Shown here piece after piece: positions 26,363 to 36,396 of a stretch of DNA of 64,000 bases. A model generated the notes under the pieces. The model saw only the letters and a program-made list of their open reading frames with translations, was not told the DNA's origin and did not search any database. Position 1 is the first letter of the stretch, and every line of letters starts with the position of its first letter. The DNA is from CAWIJJ01 sp963836405 (GTDB taxonomy: Bacteria > Acidobacteriota > Terriglobia > Bryobacterales > Bryobacteraceae). A program made the position numbers and the translations under genes. The stretch is taken from the NCBI GenBank assembly GCA_963836405.1, contig CAWIJL010000016.1, positions 62,001 to 126,000 on the forward strand, written 5' to 3'.

Positions 26363-28111
26363 CTACAGGGTAACGGCAGGAGGCCCCTTCCCGAAACGCC
26401 GCACACCGTTCTTCGCCGCCTGCCTCGGGATGTTGTAGACGAAGATGGAATGCCCGACAATCGCCACCGGCGAGATAGTTTGCGGCCAGTTGTCTTCGGT
26501 GGCGCCCGGTGCCAGCAGCGCCACCAGGTGGGCGCTGATGGCGTATAAGCCGGGCGGCGGACGGCGCACCAGTTCCTCCATGTTGAAAGGCTCGGTGTGG
26601 ATGCCGTAAGCCTCGGGAGGAAACCCGAAGGGGCTCGCCACTTTTACCGTGCGCCCAGGCCGGTTGCGATCCAGCCAATTTTTGAGCTGCTTGAAGCCTT
26701 GGCCCCAATCTACGTTGCTGTCCGCCAGCCACGCCGGTCCGCAGCGGGTGCCGCCGTCGAAACCGATCTTCCCGGGATCGCTGAACAGGCACGCGGACTC
26801 GTTGAAATAGGCGAGGTGGTCGGGGTACACGCCAAGCGCCGCCAGCACGGCCCACGCCGCCAGTGCGACCGCGGCGCCGCGCACCCAAGTCCTTCGGGAC
26901 CGGAACAGCGCGACCAGCGCGAGCCCGCCCAGCAGATGCGCAAAGGGCAGAGCGGGGATGAGGTAACGGACGCCGAGATTGTCCGCCCAAAGGGTATGTC
27001 CAAGGAACACCGCCGCCGGCGGAGCCAGGAGGAAAAGCTTCGAGAGTGTGGGGATGGAGCGGCTGGCGAGGAGCACCGCCGCACCCGCAGCCGCCAGAAT
27101 GATTCCCGCGAGCGGATCCTTCAGCAGGTAGGCCACCAGAAAGTAACTGGTGAAACGGCGCTGGAACTCGCCGGCCAGAAAGACCTCGAAGTCGGCCTCG
27201 TGGTCGGCGTTGACGAGACGCAGCCCGTCGAAATAGGCAAGGGGCCCTGAGCGGAAAAAATATAGGGCCTGGATCGCCACGAATGCGATGACACACATTA
27301 TGGCGAACGCGGCGGCGGCTGGGAGCAAACGCCGGAGCCGCTTCGAGCGGACGGTTTTGACGGCTGGCTCGCGTTTCTTCCGCTTCGCGGGTTCAGGGGG
27401 CGGGGTACCGGGGCGCCGGAGAGCCCCATAGCCGAGCAGCAATACAACCGCCGGCAGCAGAAACAGGCCCGAGAATTTCGCCCCCAGGACCGCGCCCAAC
27501 GCCAGGCCGCAGAGCAGTAGTCGCATGCGGCCGGGTTTCGCCATGTACTCCCACAATGTGAACAGGAACAGAACGCTAAACGCCGCCAGCCCCACATCCA
27601 TGGTGACCAGAAACGAGTGCCCGAGAATGATGGGATCGAGCGAGTAGAGAAAGAGCGCGCCCAGCGCCGCCGGGCCCCCGAGCATCCGGCTGCCCCAGAT
27701 GTAGATCGTCAGCCCCAGCGCACAGGCCAGCAGCATGAACGGCAGGCGCGCCCAAAACAGGACGCGGTCCGGACCGCCGTTCACGATGATGCTGTTTCCG
27801 ATCTCCCACTCCGGGTGCTGGTTCTCGAGCCTCTCTCTGTGGAGCAGGTTCTCCGTCGCACTATTCCTCGGCCATCGAATCCCGCCCAACCGCAGAAACA
27901 GGCCGGCCAGTTCTTTGAGTAGCGGCGGGTGCTGGGGATTAGCGCGAAAGATGCCGGTTTCGACGTAGGAGAGGCCCGCTGCGATGTGTGGCGGTTCGTC
28001 CGAGGCCGGGCTCTTGGCGGCGCTCTCGGTTGCGATCTGGATCGCGAACAGGAGCAGCAGGACGGCCGCCGCAACATGAAGGAACCAAGGCCGGAAACCG
28101 GAGGAGGACAT
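26363..28111 (-). CDS. Phospholipid carrier-dependent glycosyltransferase, GT39 type
   Basis: This membrane protein has an N-terminal hydrophobic helix, then SDEPPHIAAGLSYVETGIF with the acidic residue expected in the first loop of GT-C enzymes. NPQHPPLLKELAGL follows, about ten further membrane segments, and a C-terminal soluble region with ADSNVDWGQGFKQLKNWL. The donor is probably a polyprenyl-phosphate sugar; the acceptor is unknown. I use ATG 28111, because ATG 28159 abuts a terminator hairpin. Another ATG at 28129 is possible. It runs directly into the sulfatase gene, so the two are probably co-transcribed. Confidence 0.72.
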   Translation of the reverse strand: MSSSGFRPWFLHVAAAVLLLLFAIQIATESAAKSPASDEPPHIAAGLSYVETGIFRANPQHPPLLKELAGLFLRLGGIRWPRNSATENLLHRERLENQHPEWEIGNSIIVNGGPDRVLFWARLPFMLLACALGLTIYIWGSRMLGGPAALGALFLYSLDPIILGHSFLVTMDVGLAAFSVLFLFTLWEYMAKPGRMRLLLCGLALGAVLGAKFSGLFLLPAVVLLLGYGALRRPGTPPPEPAKRKKREPAVKTVRSKRLRRLLPAAAAFAIMCVIAFVAIQALYFFRSGPLAYFDGLRLVNADHEADFEVFLAGEFQRRFTSYFLVAYLLKDPLAGIILAAAGAAVLLASRSIPTLSKLFLLAPPAAVFLGHTLWADNLGVRYLIPALPFAHLLGGLALVALFRSRRTWVRGAAVALAAWAVLAALGVYPDHLAYFNESACLFSDPGKIGFDGGTRCGPAWLADSNVDWGQGFKQLKNWLDRNRPGRTVKVASPFGFPPEAYGIHTEPFNMEELVRRPPPGLYAISAHLVALLAPGATEDNWPQTISPVAIVGHSIFVYNIPRQAAKNGVRRFGKGPPAVTL

Positions 28112-28160
28112 TCGCGCCGATTTTAGCATCCCGGAACGAACGGACCCCGAAACGAACATC

Positions 28161-28192
28161 GGGCCGCCGGTCGCGTGTGCGACGGGCGGCCC
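28161..28192 (-). terminator. Strong hairpin after the first Oar-like receptor gene
   Basis: GGGCCGCC (28161-28168) pairs perfectly with GGCGGCCC (28185-28192), with a further GTCGC/GCGAC extension inside. It lies 28 bases past the receptor stop on the minus strand. The T-tract is weak, so termination may be structure-based. Confidence 0.6.
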
Positions 28193-28220
28193 GAAAGGGA
28201 ACAGCTTTACCCGCGACTTA

Positions 28221-31200
28221 TCAGAACTGGAATCGCAGGGTCATTGCGACCTGGCGCGGAGAGCGGGCGCTGGTGTAGCGCCCGAACTGCGAATTGCTTT
28301 GCACCAGGCTGCCCTGGCCGTTGATCCACTTCTGGTACGACGGCAGGTCATACTGCAGGGTATTGTTGATGCCGCTGAACTGAGTGTGGTTCGGCAGGTT
28401 GTAGAACTCCGCCCGGAACGTCAACTGGCGCCGTTCGCCGCCGAGCGGGATGTTCTTGGCCAAGGTCAGATCCCAGTTGTTCATCCAGACGGGCACCGAG
28501 AAGATGTTGCCGCTGCCCGCATTGCCGAAACAGTCCATGTTCTGGTTGGTTGCACTGCACGGTACCGGCGGCAGGAAGGCGTTGGGATCGATGTTGTTGT
28601 AGAAGGTGTTGTTGGCCAGCGTGGGGTTCCCGACCACGAACAGGCGCGCGCCTTCGGCGGAGCCGGTCATGTTCGGCGCGGGGTTGCTGCTGCTGGTTCC
28701 GGTGAAGGAGACGCCAGGGGCTCCGTACATCCCATGGCTCTGCCAGGAGGTGATGCCCGACACCGACCAGTTGTCAATCATCCAGCCGAGCGCCCTCTTG
28801 TTGTAGCGCTTGCCCAACCCGGGGATGTCATAAATGTAATTCGCGGTGAGCACGTGAGGTGCGCCGCTGAAGGCTGCACCGTAGTAACGGTGCTTGAAGT
28901 AGGGATTCTCGGGATAGGGGCCGTTGGAGGTGTACATCATGGTCTTGGACCACGTGTAGGCCAACCCGTAGGAGAGGCCACGGCGATTGGCGCGCCGCAC
29001 GGCAACCTGGAGCGAGTGATAGTTGCTGCTGCCGCGGAAGCCGCCCACCCAAACGTTGCCGAGACCGGCCATGGGACGGAAGTAGTTGTCGTTGAGGGCG
29101 CGGCCGGAGGCGTTGCTATAAAGATTCCCGGTCCAGGGGCTGTAGTTCGCCGGATTGTACTGCGAGTATATCGGAACGGCATTCACGAACTGCTGGCCGA
29201 CGCCGCCCGTGCTCGATCCCGAGGTCTGGATCATGTGCCGGTGCAGCGAAAGCACGTACGATGCGTCCACGATGGTGCCGAAGCCCACTGCCTGCTGGAT
29301 ACCGAAGCTGCCGTTCATGACGGTCTCGAGATCCTGCTTGCCGGTGGTTCCGCCATTGCCGATAGGAGATACCGCTGCGCTGTTTGCGTAGTTCGGAATG
29401 GATCCGATTGGCGAGTAGTAGATGGTCCGGGTGTAAGTGACCGGCGGAGCGCCGCCGAAGCCCATGACGATGTTACCGTCACCGCGGTTGTAGAACGTGC
29501 CGAAGCCCGTGCGGATGGCGGTCTTGCCGGTGCCGAACACATCCCACGCGAGGCCGACGCGGAACGCCGGTTGCAGCTTGGGCACGGTGAACAGAGTCCT
29601 CGGCACGCGCGGGTCGTTGCCATCGGCTATGACCATGCCGTTGAAGTAATTGGGGTCGCTGCTGTAGCCGCCCACCGAGAACGGCACAAAGGTGCCGGCC
29701 AGGGCCGGATAGGTGGTGTAGCCGGTAACCGGATCCAGGGCGATCTGGTTGGCTGACGAGCAGGCCGCGCCGGCCGCCGGCGTAGTCTTGCACGACGGAT
29801 AGAACAGCCGCGGCGCCTTCGAGGGATCGTAAGCCGATTGCAGGAATACCGCGGAGTTATTGTTCAGGTTCTCCTGCGATGGCGAGTGATAGAAGCGGGC
29901 TCCGATGTCGAGCGTGAGCCGCCGGTTGACTCTCCAGCTATCCTGCAGGTAGAACTCGAGATTTGTGAACCAGTAGTCGCCGATCACCCGCTTGCCTTCC
30001 TGGTAGTTCTGGAAGTTGCCGACCAGCGCGTTTGCGTAGCCGTTGTTGGTGGTCATCGGCATGGAAGAACTGCTGCCGAAGTTGAAGTTGCCCAGGTAGG
30101 CGCCGCCCGCCTGCTGCACTTTTCCGGTGCGTTCGTACGCCAGACCCGCTTTGAAGCTGTGCGCGCCGCGGATATAGGCGAAGTTGTCGTTGAAGCTGTA
30201 AATATCGTTGTAGTTGGTGTAGGGACGGTTCCGGTTGAAGCTGACCTGGCCCACTGTCGAACCGCCGCCGAACGCAAAACCGGGCGCCCAGAACGCGAAG
30301 TTCTGATTGCCGGGGGTGAGATTCGGACGCGGCAGGTCCTTGTCTTCGGTGAAGCTCTTGTCGTTCTCGTCAAACCAGTGCGGCGGGTTGCCGATGTTGG
30401 CGCGGTCGAGCTGCGACGGGTCGTGCGGATACCAGCTCCAGGTGTTGTAGCTCTTGCCGAAGTTGAACTCATTCACCATCGTGGGAGTCAACGTATAGGT
30501 GATGCCGATGCCGTAGCCGTGTCCCGGGTTCGGATGGTCTTCGGCGTAGGGGGAGAATGTTCCGTCCTCACCCTTGAGTCCCAAACCATTGCCACTGTTG
30601 GTCACCTGAAGGTCGTAGTCGTTGACGTAGCGAATCCAGGTGAGGAGCTTGGGTGTGGGGTTGAAGTCGACGCGGAACACGTCGTTCCGGCGGGGGTGCG
30701 ATTCATTGAAGATCGACCGGTAGTTCCGGCGGTTGATCTGCGTCGGGTCGGCTTCTTCCCAGCAGTCGGAAGCCGCGCCGCTTGCGCCGCAACGGTTCGG
30801 CGGCGCCATGAAGTTCAGGAATGCCAAACCCGACGGGTTGATCTGCGATTGCGGGATCATGTTCCCAGGGATCGAGGCACGAGTGGTCGGATCCAGCAAC
30901 TGGATCAATTTGCCGTTCTGGTCCACGCTCTGGGAGAAGTTGCCCGCGCGCTCGAGAGCGGTCGGAACATTGGCATACCAGATCTGGGTCGCCGGACGCT
31001 GCTTGGTGTACTCCTGCGAGATGAAGAAGAACAGCTTGGATTTGTCCGTGTTCCACTTGCCCGGGATGTAGACGGGGCCGCCCACGCTGAAGCCGCGGAC
31101 GTGATAGCGGTAAATGCTCTTCGGCTGGTTGTTGTAGTTGTCGAAGAAGCTTTTGGCGTTGAACTGCTCGTGACGCCACTGCCACCAGCCGGTGCCATGG

Positions 31201-31946
31201 TACTGCTGGCCGCCGCCTTTGGTGATGATGCTGACCGAGCCGCTGGCCATGCGCCCGAACTCGGCCTGGAAGTTCGAGGTCAGAACGCGGACTTCAGCCA
31301 CAGCGTCCATGTTGGGATTGAAGTGGGTGGTGCCGTTGGAGCCGGTATCGAGATCGACGATGCCGTCAACGGTGAAATTGGCGCGGCTGGTGCCGCCGCC
31401 GTTGATGTTCACACCGCCGATGGAATTTTCGCTGGTGACTTCACCCGCGCTCGTGCTGACAACGCCGGGCACCAGGTTCAACATGGCCATCAGGTCGCGG
31501 CCTTTGATAGCGATCTGGTTGAGCTGGTTGCCATCCACCAGCGAGGACTTTTCGCTGGACGCGGTCTGCACCGAGGTGGCGGTGGCAACGACCGAGATCT
31601 CTTCGGAGAGAGATCCGATAACCAGTTTGATCCTCCCCAAGTCGCGCGTTTCGGCGCCGGCCAAGTTGATATCTTGTTGGGTATAAGTCTTGAACCCTTG
31701 AGCCTTCGCGGTCAGGGTGTACGTCCCCGGCGCGATGTTGTTGAAGCGGAAGGTACCTTCCGATGTCGTCGTGAATGCGCGGGGTGTTCCGGTGGCGTTG
31801 TCCTTAATCGTGACCTCGACACCGGGAACGCTGGCATCGCCAGGATCCACGACGATCCCCAGGATGTTTCCGGAAATCTGGCCGAAAGCGCCGACCGCGC
31901 CAAGCGCCCAGATGACAAACAGGCACGTCCAAAATCTAAGCTTCAC
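28221..31946 (-). CDS. TonB-dependent receptor with carboxypeptidase-regulatory domain (Oar-like), copy 1
   Basis: About 1241 residues. The signal peptide (KLRFWTCLFVIWALGAVGAF) is followed by a CarboxypepD_reg beta-sandwich at ~25-115 (GNILGIVVDPGDASVPGVEV, GTYTLTAKAQGF). A plug domain with IAIKGRDLMAMLNLVPGV and NINGGGTSRANFTVDGI comes next, then a large beta-barrel ending RQVAMTLRFQF. Oar-like proteins are outer-membrane transporters of unknown ligand, abundant in Acidobacteriota. The GTG at 31946 is chosen because GGGAGG precedes it by six bases; an in-frame start at 31982 lacks a ribosome-binding site. A close paralogue lies immediately upstream on the same strand. Confidence 0.9.
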   Translation of the reverse strand: MKLRFWTCLFVIWALGAVGAFGQISGNILGIVVDPGDASVPGVEVTIKDNATGTPRAFTTTSEGTFRFNNIAPGTYTLTAKAQGFKTYTQQDINLAGAETRDLGRIKLVIGSLSEEISVVATATSVQTASSEKSSLVDGNQLNQIAIKGRDLMAMLNLVPGVVSTSAGEVTSENSIGGVNINGGGTSRANFTVDGIVDLDTGSNGTTHFNPNMDAVAEVRVLTSNFQAEFGRMASGSVSIITKGGGQQYHGTGWWQWRHEQFNAKSFFDNYNNQPKSIYRYHVRGFSVGGPVYIPGKWNTDKSKLFFFISQEYTKQRPATQIWYANVPTALERAGNFSQSVDQNGKLIQLLDPTTRASIPGNMIPQSQINPSGLAFLNFMAPPNRCGASGAASDCWEEADPTQINRRNYRSIFNESHPRRNDVFRVDFNPTPKLLTWIRYVNDYDLQVTNSGNGLGLKGEDGTFSPYAEDHPNPGHGYGIGITYTLTPTMVNEFNFGKSYNTWSWYPHDPSQLDRANIGNPPHWFDENDKSFTEDKDLPRPNLTPGNQNFAFWAPGFAFGGGSTVGQVSFNRNRPYTNYNDIYSFNDNFAYIRGAHSFKAGLAYERTGKVQQAGGAYLGNFNFGSSSSMPMTTNNGYANALVGNFQNYQEGKRVIGDYWFTNLEFYLQDSWRVNRRLTLDIGARFYHSPSQENLNNNSAVFLQSAYDPSKAPRLFYPSCKTTPAAGAACSSANQIALDPVTGYTTYPALAGTFVPFSVGGYSSDPNYFNGMVIADGNDPRVPRTLFTVPKLQPAFRVGLAWDVFGTGKTAIRTGFGTFYNRGDGNIVMGFGGAPPVTYTRTIYYSPIGSIPNYANSAAVSPIGNGGTTGKQDLETVMNGSFGIQQAVGFGTIVDASYVLSLHRHMIQTSGSSTGGVGQQFVNAVPIYSQYNPANYSPWTGNLYSNASGRALNDNYFRPMAGLGNVWVGGFRGSSNYHSLQVAVRRANRRGLSYGLAYTWSKTMMYTSNGPYPENPYFKHRYYGAAFSGAPHVLTANYIYDIPGLGKRYNKRALGWMIDNWSVSGITSWQSHGMYGAPGVSFTGTSSSNPAPNMTGSAEGARLFVVGNPTLANNTFYNNIDPNAFLPPVPCSATNQNMDCFGNAGSGNIFSVPVWMNNWDLTLAKNIPLGGERRQLTFRAEFYNLPNHTQFSGINNTLQYDLPSYQKWINGQGSLVQSNSQFGRYTSARSPRQVAMTLRFQF

Positions 31947-32027
31947 AAAACTAACCTCCCGGCGACTAAAGCGTAGCCGCACTTTGAGACATTAAGGACC
32001 TAATCTACCTTTTGGTAACAGCACTCA

Positions 32028-32047
32028 TCCGGGGAAGGGATCCCGGA
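32028..32047. other. Inverted repeat in the leader region of receptor copy 1
   Basis: TCCGGG and CCCGGA form a perfect 6-base stem with an 8-base loop, about 80 bases upstream of the GTG at 31946. The remainder of 31947-32181 holds no gene that I can support. The role of the repeat is unknown. Confidence 0.3.
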
Positions 32048-32181
32048 AAAGGACTTCTTCCGGCCCTATTTTCCAGTAGGTTGACGGAGTCCTTGCGTTT
32101 ACAGTTGTTTGGGAGGCGGTTGACGGAGGGAATTATGGGGAAGAAGCAGGGCAGGTGCGGAGAATCGCTGCGGAGAACGGA

Positions 32182-32214
32182 GCCGGCTCTCGGGAGTTTA
32201 CCCCGGGAGCCGGC
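32182..32214 (-). terminator. Hairpin terminator after the second Oar-like receptor gene
   Basis: GCCGGCTCTCGGG (32182-32194) pairs with CCCGGGAGCCGGC (32202-32214) with a single G-T wobble, nine bases past the receptor stop. A run of T residues is absent. Confidence 0.6.
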
Positions 32215-32222
32215 CCTCTATA

Positions 32223-35200
32223 TCAGAACTGCAACCGGAGCGACATAGACATCTGCCGCGGGTTGCGGGCGCCGGTGTAGCGGCCCAGGTTGGCGTTGGT
32301 CTGCTTGAGAACTCCCCCTTGCCAGCTGCTCAGGTCGTACTGCGGACCCGAGTTGATGCTGCTGAACTGGGTGTGGTTCATGAAGTTGTAAACCTCGGCG
32401 CGGAATTGGAGCTGCCGGCGTTCGCCCTTGAGCGGGAAATTCTTGGCGAGCGTCGCATCCCAGTTGTTCACGTTGTACGGTACCGAAATGAGCGCGCCGC
32501 CCCCGGCATTGCCGAAGCACGACATGCTCTGCCCGATTCCCTTTTGCGGGGTCGCCCCCGGCGTCCAGCTGCACGGCATTGGAATCTGGAGCACCGAGGT
32601 GTCGATGGTGTGGTAGAAGTCCACCTGGTCCAGCGGAAGCGAAGGATTTCCGAGAACGTTCACACGAGCCCCTTCGTAGGATCCGGTGAAGTTTGGAGAC
32701 GGATTGAGCGTGCTGGTCCCGGAGAAGGAGATCCCCGGGATGCCGATACGCGCGTGGCTTTGCCATGAGGTGATGCCCGAGAGCTGCCAGTTGTCGGTGA
32801 TCCACCCCAGTGGCTTGATATTCAGCTTTTTGCCTAACCCTGGAATCTGGTAGATGTAATTGGCCACAATCACGTGGGGTGCGCCGCTGAATCCGGGTCC
32901 GTAGTTTCGGTTCTGGAATAGCGGATCGTCATACGGACTTGGATTGCCGTAAGTCATGGACTTGTTCCAGGTGTAGGCAAGGCCGAACGAGAGCCCACGG
33001 CTCAGGTTACGCCGGATATTGACCTGCAAAGAGTGGTAATTCGAGCTGTTGTTGAAGGCAGCCGTGTTCACCGACCCCAAGCCGACCATCGGCCGGTGAT
33101 AGTTGTCGCTGATCGCCTTACCGGATGCGTTGGGGGCCAGGCCCGCGTTGAGCGGATTGTAGAACGCCGGGTCGTATTGCGAGAACATCGCGATGGCGTT
33201 GAGTTGCCGGGTGCTGATCAGGTGGCGGCGGAAGGATCCCACGTAGGAAACCTCGGCCACCGTGCCGAAGCCCACGTCCTGCTGGATGCCGAACGTGAAG
33301 TTCATCGTGTCCTGCAGCTTCTGGTGCCCGACGATGGCGCTCGGGCTGGCCGGAGCAATAGCTGCGGAATTGGCGTAACTCGGAATCACGCTGATCGGGC
33401 TGTAGTAGACGGTGCGCGTGAAGGTGACCGGCGGGTTGCCGCCCGCGCTCATGATCTGGTTGCCGTCGCCTCGATTCATGAACTGCCCGAACGAGGTGCG
33501 GATGGCCGTTTTGCCGGTGCCGAACACGTCCCAGGCGAGACCGATGCGGACCGCCGGCACGATCGCCGGTGTGAAGAATAGGCTCTGCGGAATCAACGGG
33601 TTCGACCCGTCGGCCACGACCATGCCGTTGAAGTTGTTGGGCTGCTTGGAGTATCCGCCTACCGAATAGGGGACGAAGGTGCCGGCCAGGGCGAAGAACG
33701 TCTGAGTGCCGGTCACCGGATCGTAGGCCGCTTGATTCTTGGTCGGGCAGGTTGTGGTGGTCGCTACCGTGCAGTACGGGTAGTAAATGCGCGGCGCCGC
33801 GGCCGGATCGTAGGCTTCCTGAATGAAGCCGGCCGAAGTGTTGTCGGTGTTCCTCTGCGGCGGATTGTGGTACAGGCGGATGCCCGCGTCCAGCGTGAGC
33901 CGCTTGGTGAGGCGCCAGTTGTCCTGGAGGTAGAACTCCAGCGTGTTAAAGACATAGGTGCCCATCACGCGCCGGCCTTCCGAGTAGTTGTTGAAGTTGC
34001 CGAGGTACGCGTTCGCATAACCGTTTCCGGTATCGAGCGGGAACGCGGAACTGCTCCCAAAGTTGTAGCTTCCCAGGTAGTTGCCCTGCCCGGCCTGCTG
34101 CCATTTCGAGGTGTGCTCGAAGTAGAAGCCCGCTTTGAAGCTGTGCGCGCCCTGTACTTTGGTGACGGAGTCGGTAAGGCTCCATAGGGGGTTGAAGTTG
34201 GTGTAGGGCCGCGTGGGGCCGAAACTCGCCTGGCCCACCGTGGAACCGCCGCCGAACGCGATGGCCGGAGTGGCCACCAGGAAGTTCTGGCTTCCCGGGC
34301 CGAGGGTCGGCCGCTTGCCGTCCTTGTCGTCCACGAACCACGGATCCTTCGAGAAGTCGTTCCAGGAGGGCGGATTCGCCATGCGCGACCGGTCCACCTG
34401 GGAAATGTCGTGCGTATAGTAATCCCAACTGTTCCAGCTCTTGCCATAGGTGAACTCGTTCACCATGGTGGGGCTAATGGTGTAGGTCACGCCAACCCCG
34501 TAGCCGTGGCCGGGATTTGGATGATCTTCCGAATACGGAACCCAGTCGCCATTGCCATTCTTCAACTCCATATTCCCGGAGGTCTGCCAGTTGTCATAGT
34601 CGTTGATGTAACGGGCGAATGCCGTGACTTTGGAGCTGATGTTGAAGTCCAGACGGACCGTGTCGTTGCGCCGGGGGTGGACCTGGTTGAACTGCCAGTA
34701 GTAGTTGCGTCGCTGGCCCTGAGTCGGATCGCCTTCGTTGTAGCAGCCGTTCGGGGCGTTGGGGTTGATGTCGCACCGGTTCGGCATGGGCAGGAAGTTC
34801 AGCATCGCCTGTCCGGCCGCGGCCGACGCCGGGTCCAGAATCAGGCTCTGCGGAATCCTGTTGCCCGGGATGGCGACGCGCGTGGTGGGGTCGATCAGGG
34901 TGACTAGCGAACAGCCGCTGCCGTCGTACTTGAAGCAGCCGTTGTTGTAGCTCTTCGAAAAGTCGCCTGCACGCTCGAGCGCGGTCGGCATCCACGAATA
35001 GCCGCTGCTCCTCGCCGGCTTCTGCTTGGTGTATTCCTGGGACACGAAGAAGAAGACCTTCCTCTTCGAAGTGTTGAACAGCTTCGGAATGTACAGCGGT
35101 CCGCCGATGCTGTACCCATAGACGAAGAACCGGTAGACGCTCTTCTGCGTGTTGTTGTAGTTGTCGAAGAAGTTCTTGGCGTTGAACATCTCATGCCGCT

Positions 35201-35972
35201 TGTTGGCCCACCCGCTGCCGTGGAACTCCTGGCCGCCGCCCTTGGTGATTACCGCGATCTGCCCGCCGGAGTTGCGGCCGTATTCTGCCTGGTACCCCGT
35301 AGTCAATACGCGGATTTCAGCCACCGCATCCATATTCGGTGCGTAGTGGGCGGTGCCGTTCGAACCCGTGTCCAGGTCGGTGATGCCGTCCACGGTAAAG
35401 TTGTTCACGATGCCGCTGCCGCCGTTGATGCTGACGCTGCCGATCGAGTTTTCGGCAGTGGTTTCCGCTTGGTTGGCCGTGACGCCCGGTAGCAGGTTCA
35501 ACATCCCCATGATGTCGCGGCCTTTGAGCGCGATCATAATCAACTGCGTGCCGTCCACCAGAGCGGATTTCTCGCTCGATGCCGTCTGCACCGGCGTAGT
35601 GGAGGCCGTTACCGATATTTCTTCGGTCACCGCGCCCAAGGCCAGAACCAGCCGGCCCAAGTCGCGATTGTCGCCCGCGCGGATGGCGATTCCCTGTTGC
35701 GTGTAAGCCTTGAAGCCGGCCGCGGCCTTGATCGTCAGGTTATACGTGCCCGGAGCCAGGTTGGTGAACCGGAAGATGCCCTCCGCGCCGGTGGCGCCCG
35801 CTCGCGTCACGCCGGTAGCGGTGTCTTTGATTTCAACCTGGGCGGTCGCGATCGCAGCATCCCCGGGATCCACCACTGTCCCGAGCATCGCGCCTGTCGT
35901 AACCTGGGCGCTGAGGCAGCCGCAACCTAGCAAAGTGACGCAGACTACCTGCGCCAGTCGTCTCGCTTTCAT
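32223..35972 (-). CDS. TonB-dependent receptor with carboxypeptidase-regulatory domain (Oar-like), copy 2
   Basis: This 1249-residue protein has the same order as its neighbour: signal peptide (RLAQVVCVTLLGCGCLSA), CarboxypepD_reg domain (TTGAMLGTVVDPGDAA, GTYNLTIKAAAGFKAY), plug (IALKGRDIMGMLNLLPGV, SINGGSGIVNNFTVDGI) and barrel ending RQMSMSLRLQF. The two copies share most block motifs, for example EEISVTAST/EEISVVATA and ASSEKS.LVDG, so they are a tandem duplication that has diverged. The ATG at 35972 has a clear GGGAGGA ribosome-binding site. The ligand is unknown. The nearby membrane regulator (36.4-37.7 kb) could control it; that rests on position only. Confidence 0.9.
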   Translation of the reverse strand: MKARRLAQVVCVTLLGCGCLSAQVTTGAMLGTVVDPGDAAIATAQVEIKDTATGVTRAGATGAEGIFRFTNLAPGTYNLTIKAAAGFKAYTQQGIAIRAGDNRDLGRLVLALGAVTEEISVTASTTPVQTASSEKSALVDGTQLIMIALKGRDIMGMLNLLPGVTANQAETTAENSIGSVSINGGSGIVNNFTVDGITDLDTGSNGTAHYAPNMDAVAEIRVLTTGYQAEYGRNSGGQIAVITKGGGQEFHGSGWANKRHEMFNAKNFFDNYNNTQKSVYRFFVYGYSIGGPLYIPKLFNTSKRKVFFFVSQEYTKQKPARSSGYSWMPTALERAGDFSKSYNNGCFKYDGSGCSLVTLIDPTTRVAIPGNRIPQSLILDPASAAAGQAMLNFLPMPNRCDINPNAPNGCYNEGDPTQGQRRNYYWQFNQVHPRRNDTVRLDFNISSKVTAFARYINDYDNWQTSGNMELKNGNGDWVPYSEDHPNPGHGYGVGVTYTISPTMVNEFTYGKSWNSWDYYTHDISQVDRSRMANPPSWNDFSKDPWFVDDKDGKRPTLGPGSQNFLVATPAIAFGGGSTVGQASFGPTRPYTNFNPLWSLTDSVTKVQGAHSFKAGFYFEHTSKWQQAGQGNYLGSYNFGSSSAFPLDTGNGYANAYLGNFNNYSEGRRVMGTYVFNTLEFYLQDNWRLTKRLTLDAGIRLYHNPPQRNTDNTSAGFIQEAYDPAAAPRIYYPYCTVATTTTCPTKNQAAYDPVTGTQTFFALAGTFVPYSVGGYSKQPNNFNGMVVADGSNPLIPQSLFFTPAIVPAVRIGLAWDVFGTGKTAIRTSFGQFMNRGDGNQIMSAGGNPPVTFTRTVYYSPISVIPSYANSAAIAPASPSAIVGHQKLQDTMNFTFGIQQDVGFGTVAEVSYVGSFRRHLISTRQLNAIAMFSQYDPAFYNPLNAGLAPNASGKAISDNYHRPMVGLGSVNTAAFNNSSNYHSLQVNIRRNLSRGLSFGLAYTWNKSMTYGNPSPYDDPLFQNRNYGPGFSGAPHVIVANYIYQIPGLGKKLNIKPLGWITDNWQLSGITSWQSHARIGIPGISFSGTSTLNPSPNFTGSYEGARVNVLGNPSLPLDQVDFYHTIDTSVLQIPMPCSWTPGATPQKGIGQSMSCFGNAGGGALISVPYNVNNWDATLAKNFPLKGERRQLQFRAEVYNFMNHTQFSSINSGPQYDLSSWQGGVLKQTNANLGRYTGARNPRQMSMSLRLQF

Positions 35973-36050
35973 TGACTAATCCTCCCCATTGCCCGATGTC
36001 TGCTCACCTCTCAAAATCTCCCCGGCAGGCAATGGTTTCCCCTTGCAAAA

Positions 36051-36084
36051 TACACCTGTAGCAATAGGTGCTCGGGCAGGTGTA
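36051..36084. promoter_or_regulatory. Inverted repeat upstream of receptor copy 2
   Basis: TACACCTG (36051-36058) and CAGGTGTA (36077-36084) are perfect 8-base arms 18 bases apart, 80-110 bases before the receptor ATG. A third half-like element, AGGTG at 36066-36070, sits between them. This could be an operator or a leader structure. Confidence 0.4.
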
Positions 36085-36110
36085 CCATGAATATCCAATT
36101 TGTCCAATAC

Positions 36111-36123
36111 CGCTACCGTAGCG
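36111..36123. promoter_or_regulatory. 13-base palindrome in the 35973-36396 intergenic stretch
   Basis: CGCTACCGTAGCG is a perfect palindrome around a central C. It lies about 140 bases upstream of receptor copy 2. The rest of the 424-base gap between the receptor and the regulator gene contains no gene that I can support. Confidence 0.3.
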
Positions 36124-36396
36124 AGACTTGTATCAGGCGGGGTGATCTTATCTTTCATGGAGATACATCTGCATACTCAGGGCTTTGCCGGGCATTGTAG
36201 CGGACGGTTGATACACGTGATTTCAGACGGTTCCATCCGTTTAGCAGGCTGGTTTCTACAGAATTTGGGAACAGCCGAAACCGATAAAGGGATTCGTTGA
36301 AAAATACCGCAGACAAGCCGGTGGGAGGCAAAAGACAGCAGGGCTCCACGACAGAATCGCGGGCCGGCGTGTTGATGATTTTGCGAGTGAAGGAGC

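Noticed and set aside
24846..27296. One 816-codon frame covering sulfatase and part of the glycosyltransferase gene
   Set aside because: Only the sulfatase part from 26360 has family motifs; the rest is out-of-frame shadow of the glycosyltransferase gene.
26363..28159. Start of the second glycosyltransferase at 28159
   Set aside because: That ATG touches the terminator hairpin of the upstream receptor gene; starts at 28111 or 28129 fit the membrane helix better.
29838..31976. Long open frames (712 and 485 codons) antisense to receptor copy 1
   Set aside because: They are shadows of the receptor gene, Val/Ala/Arg-biased, and lack any recognisable domain.
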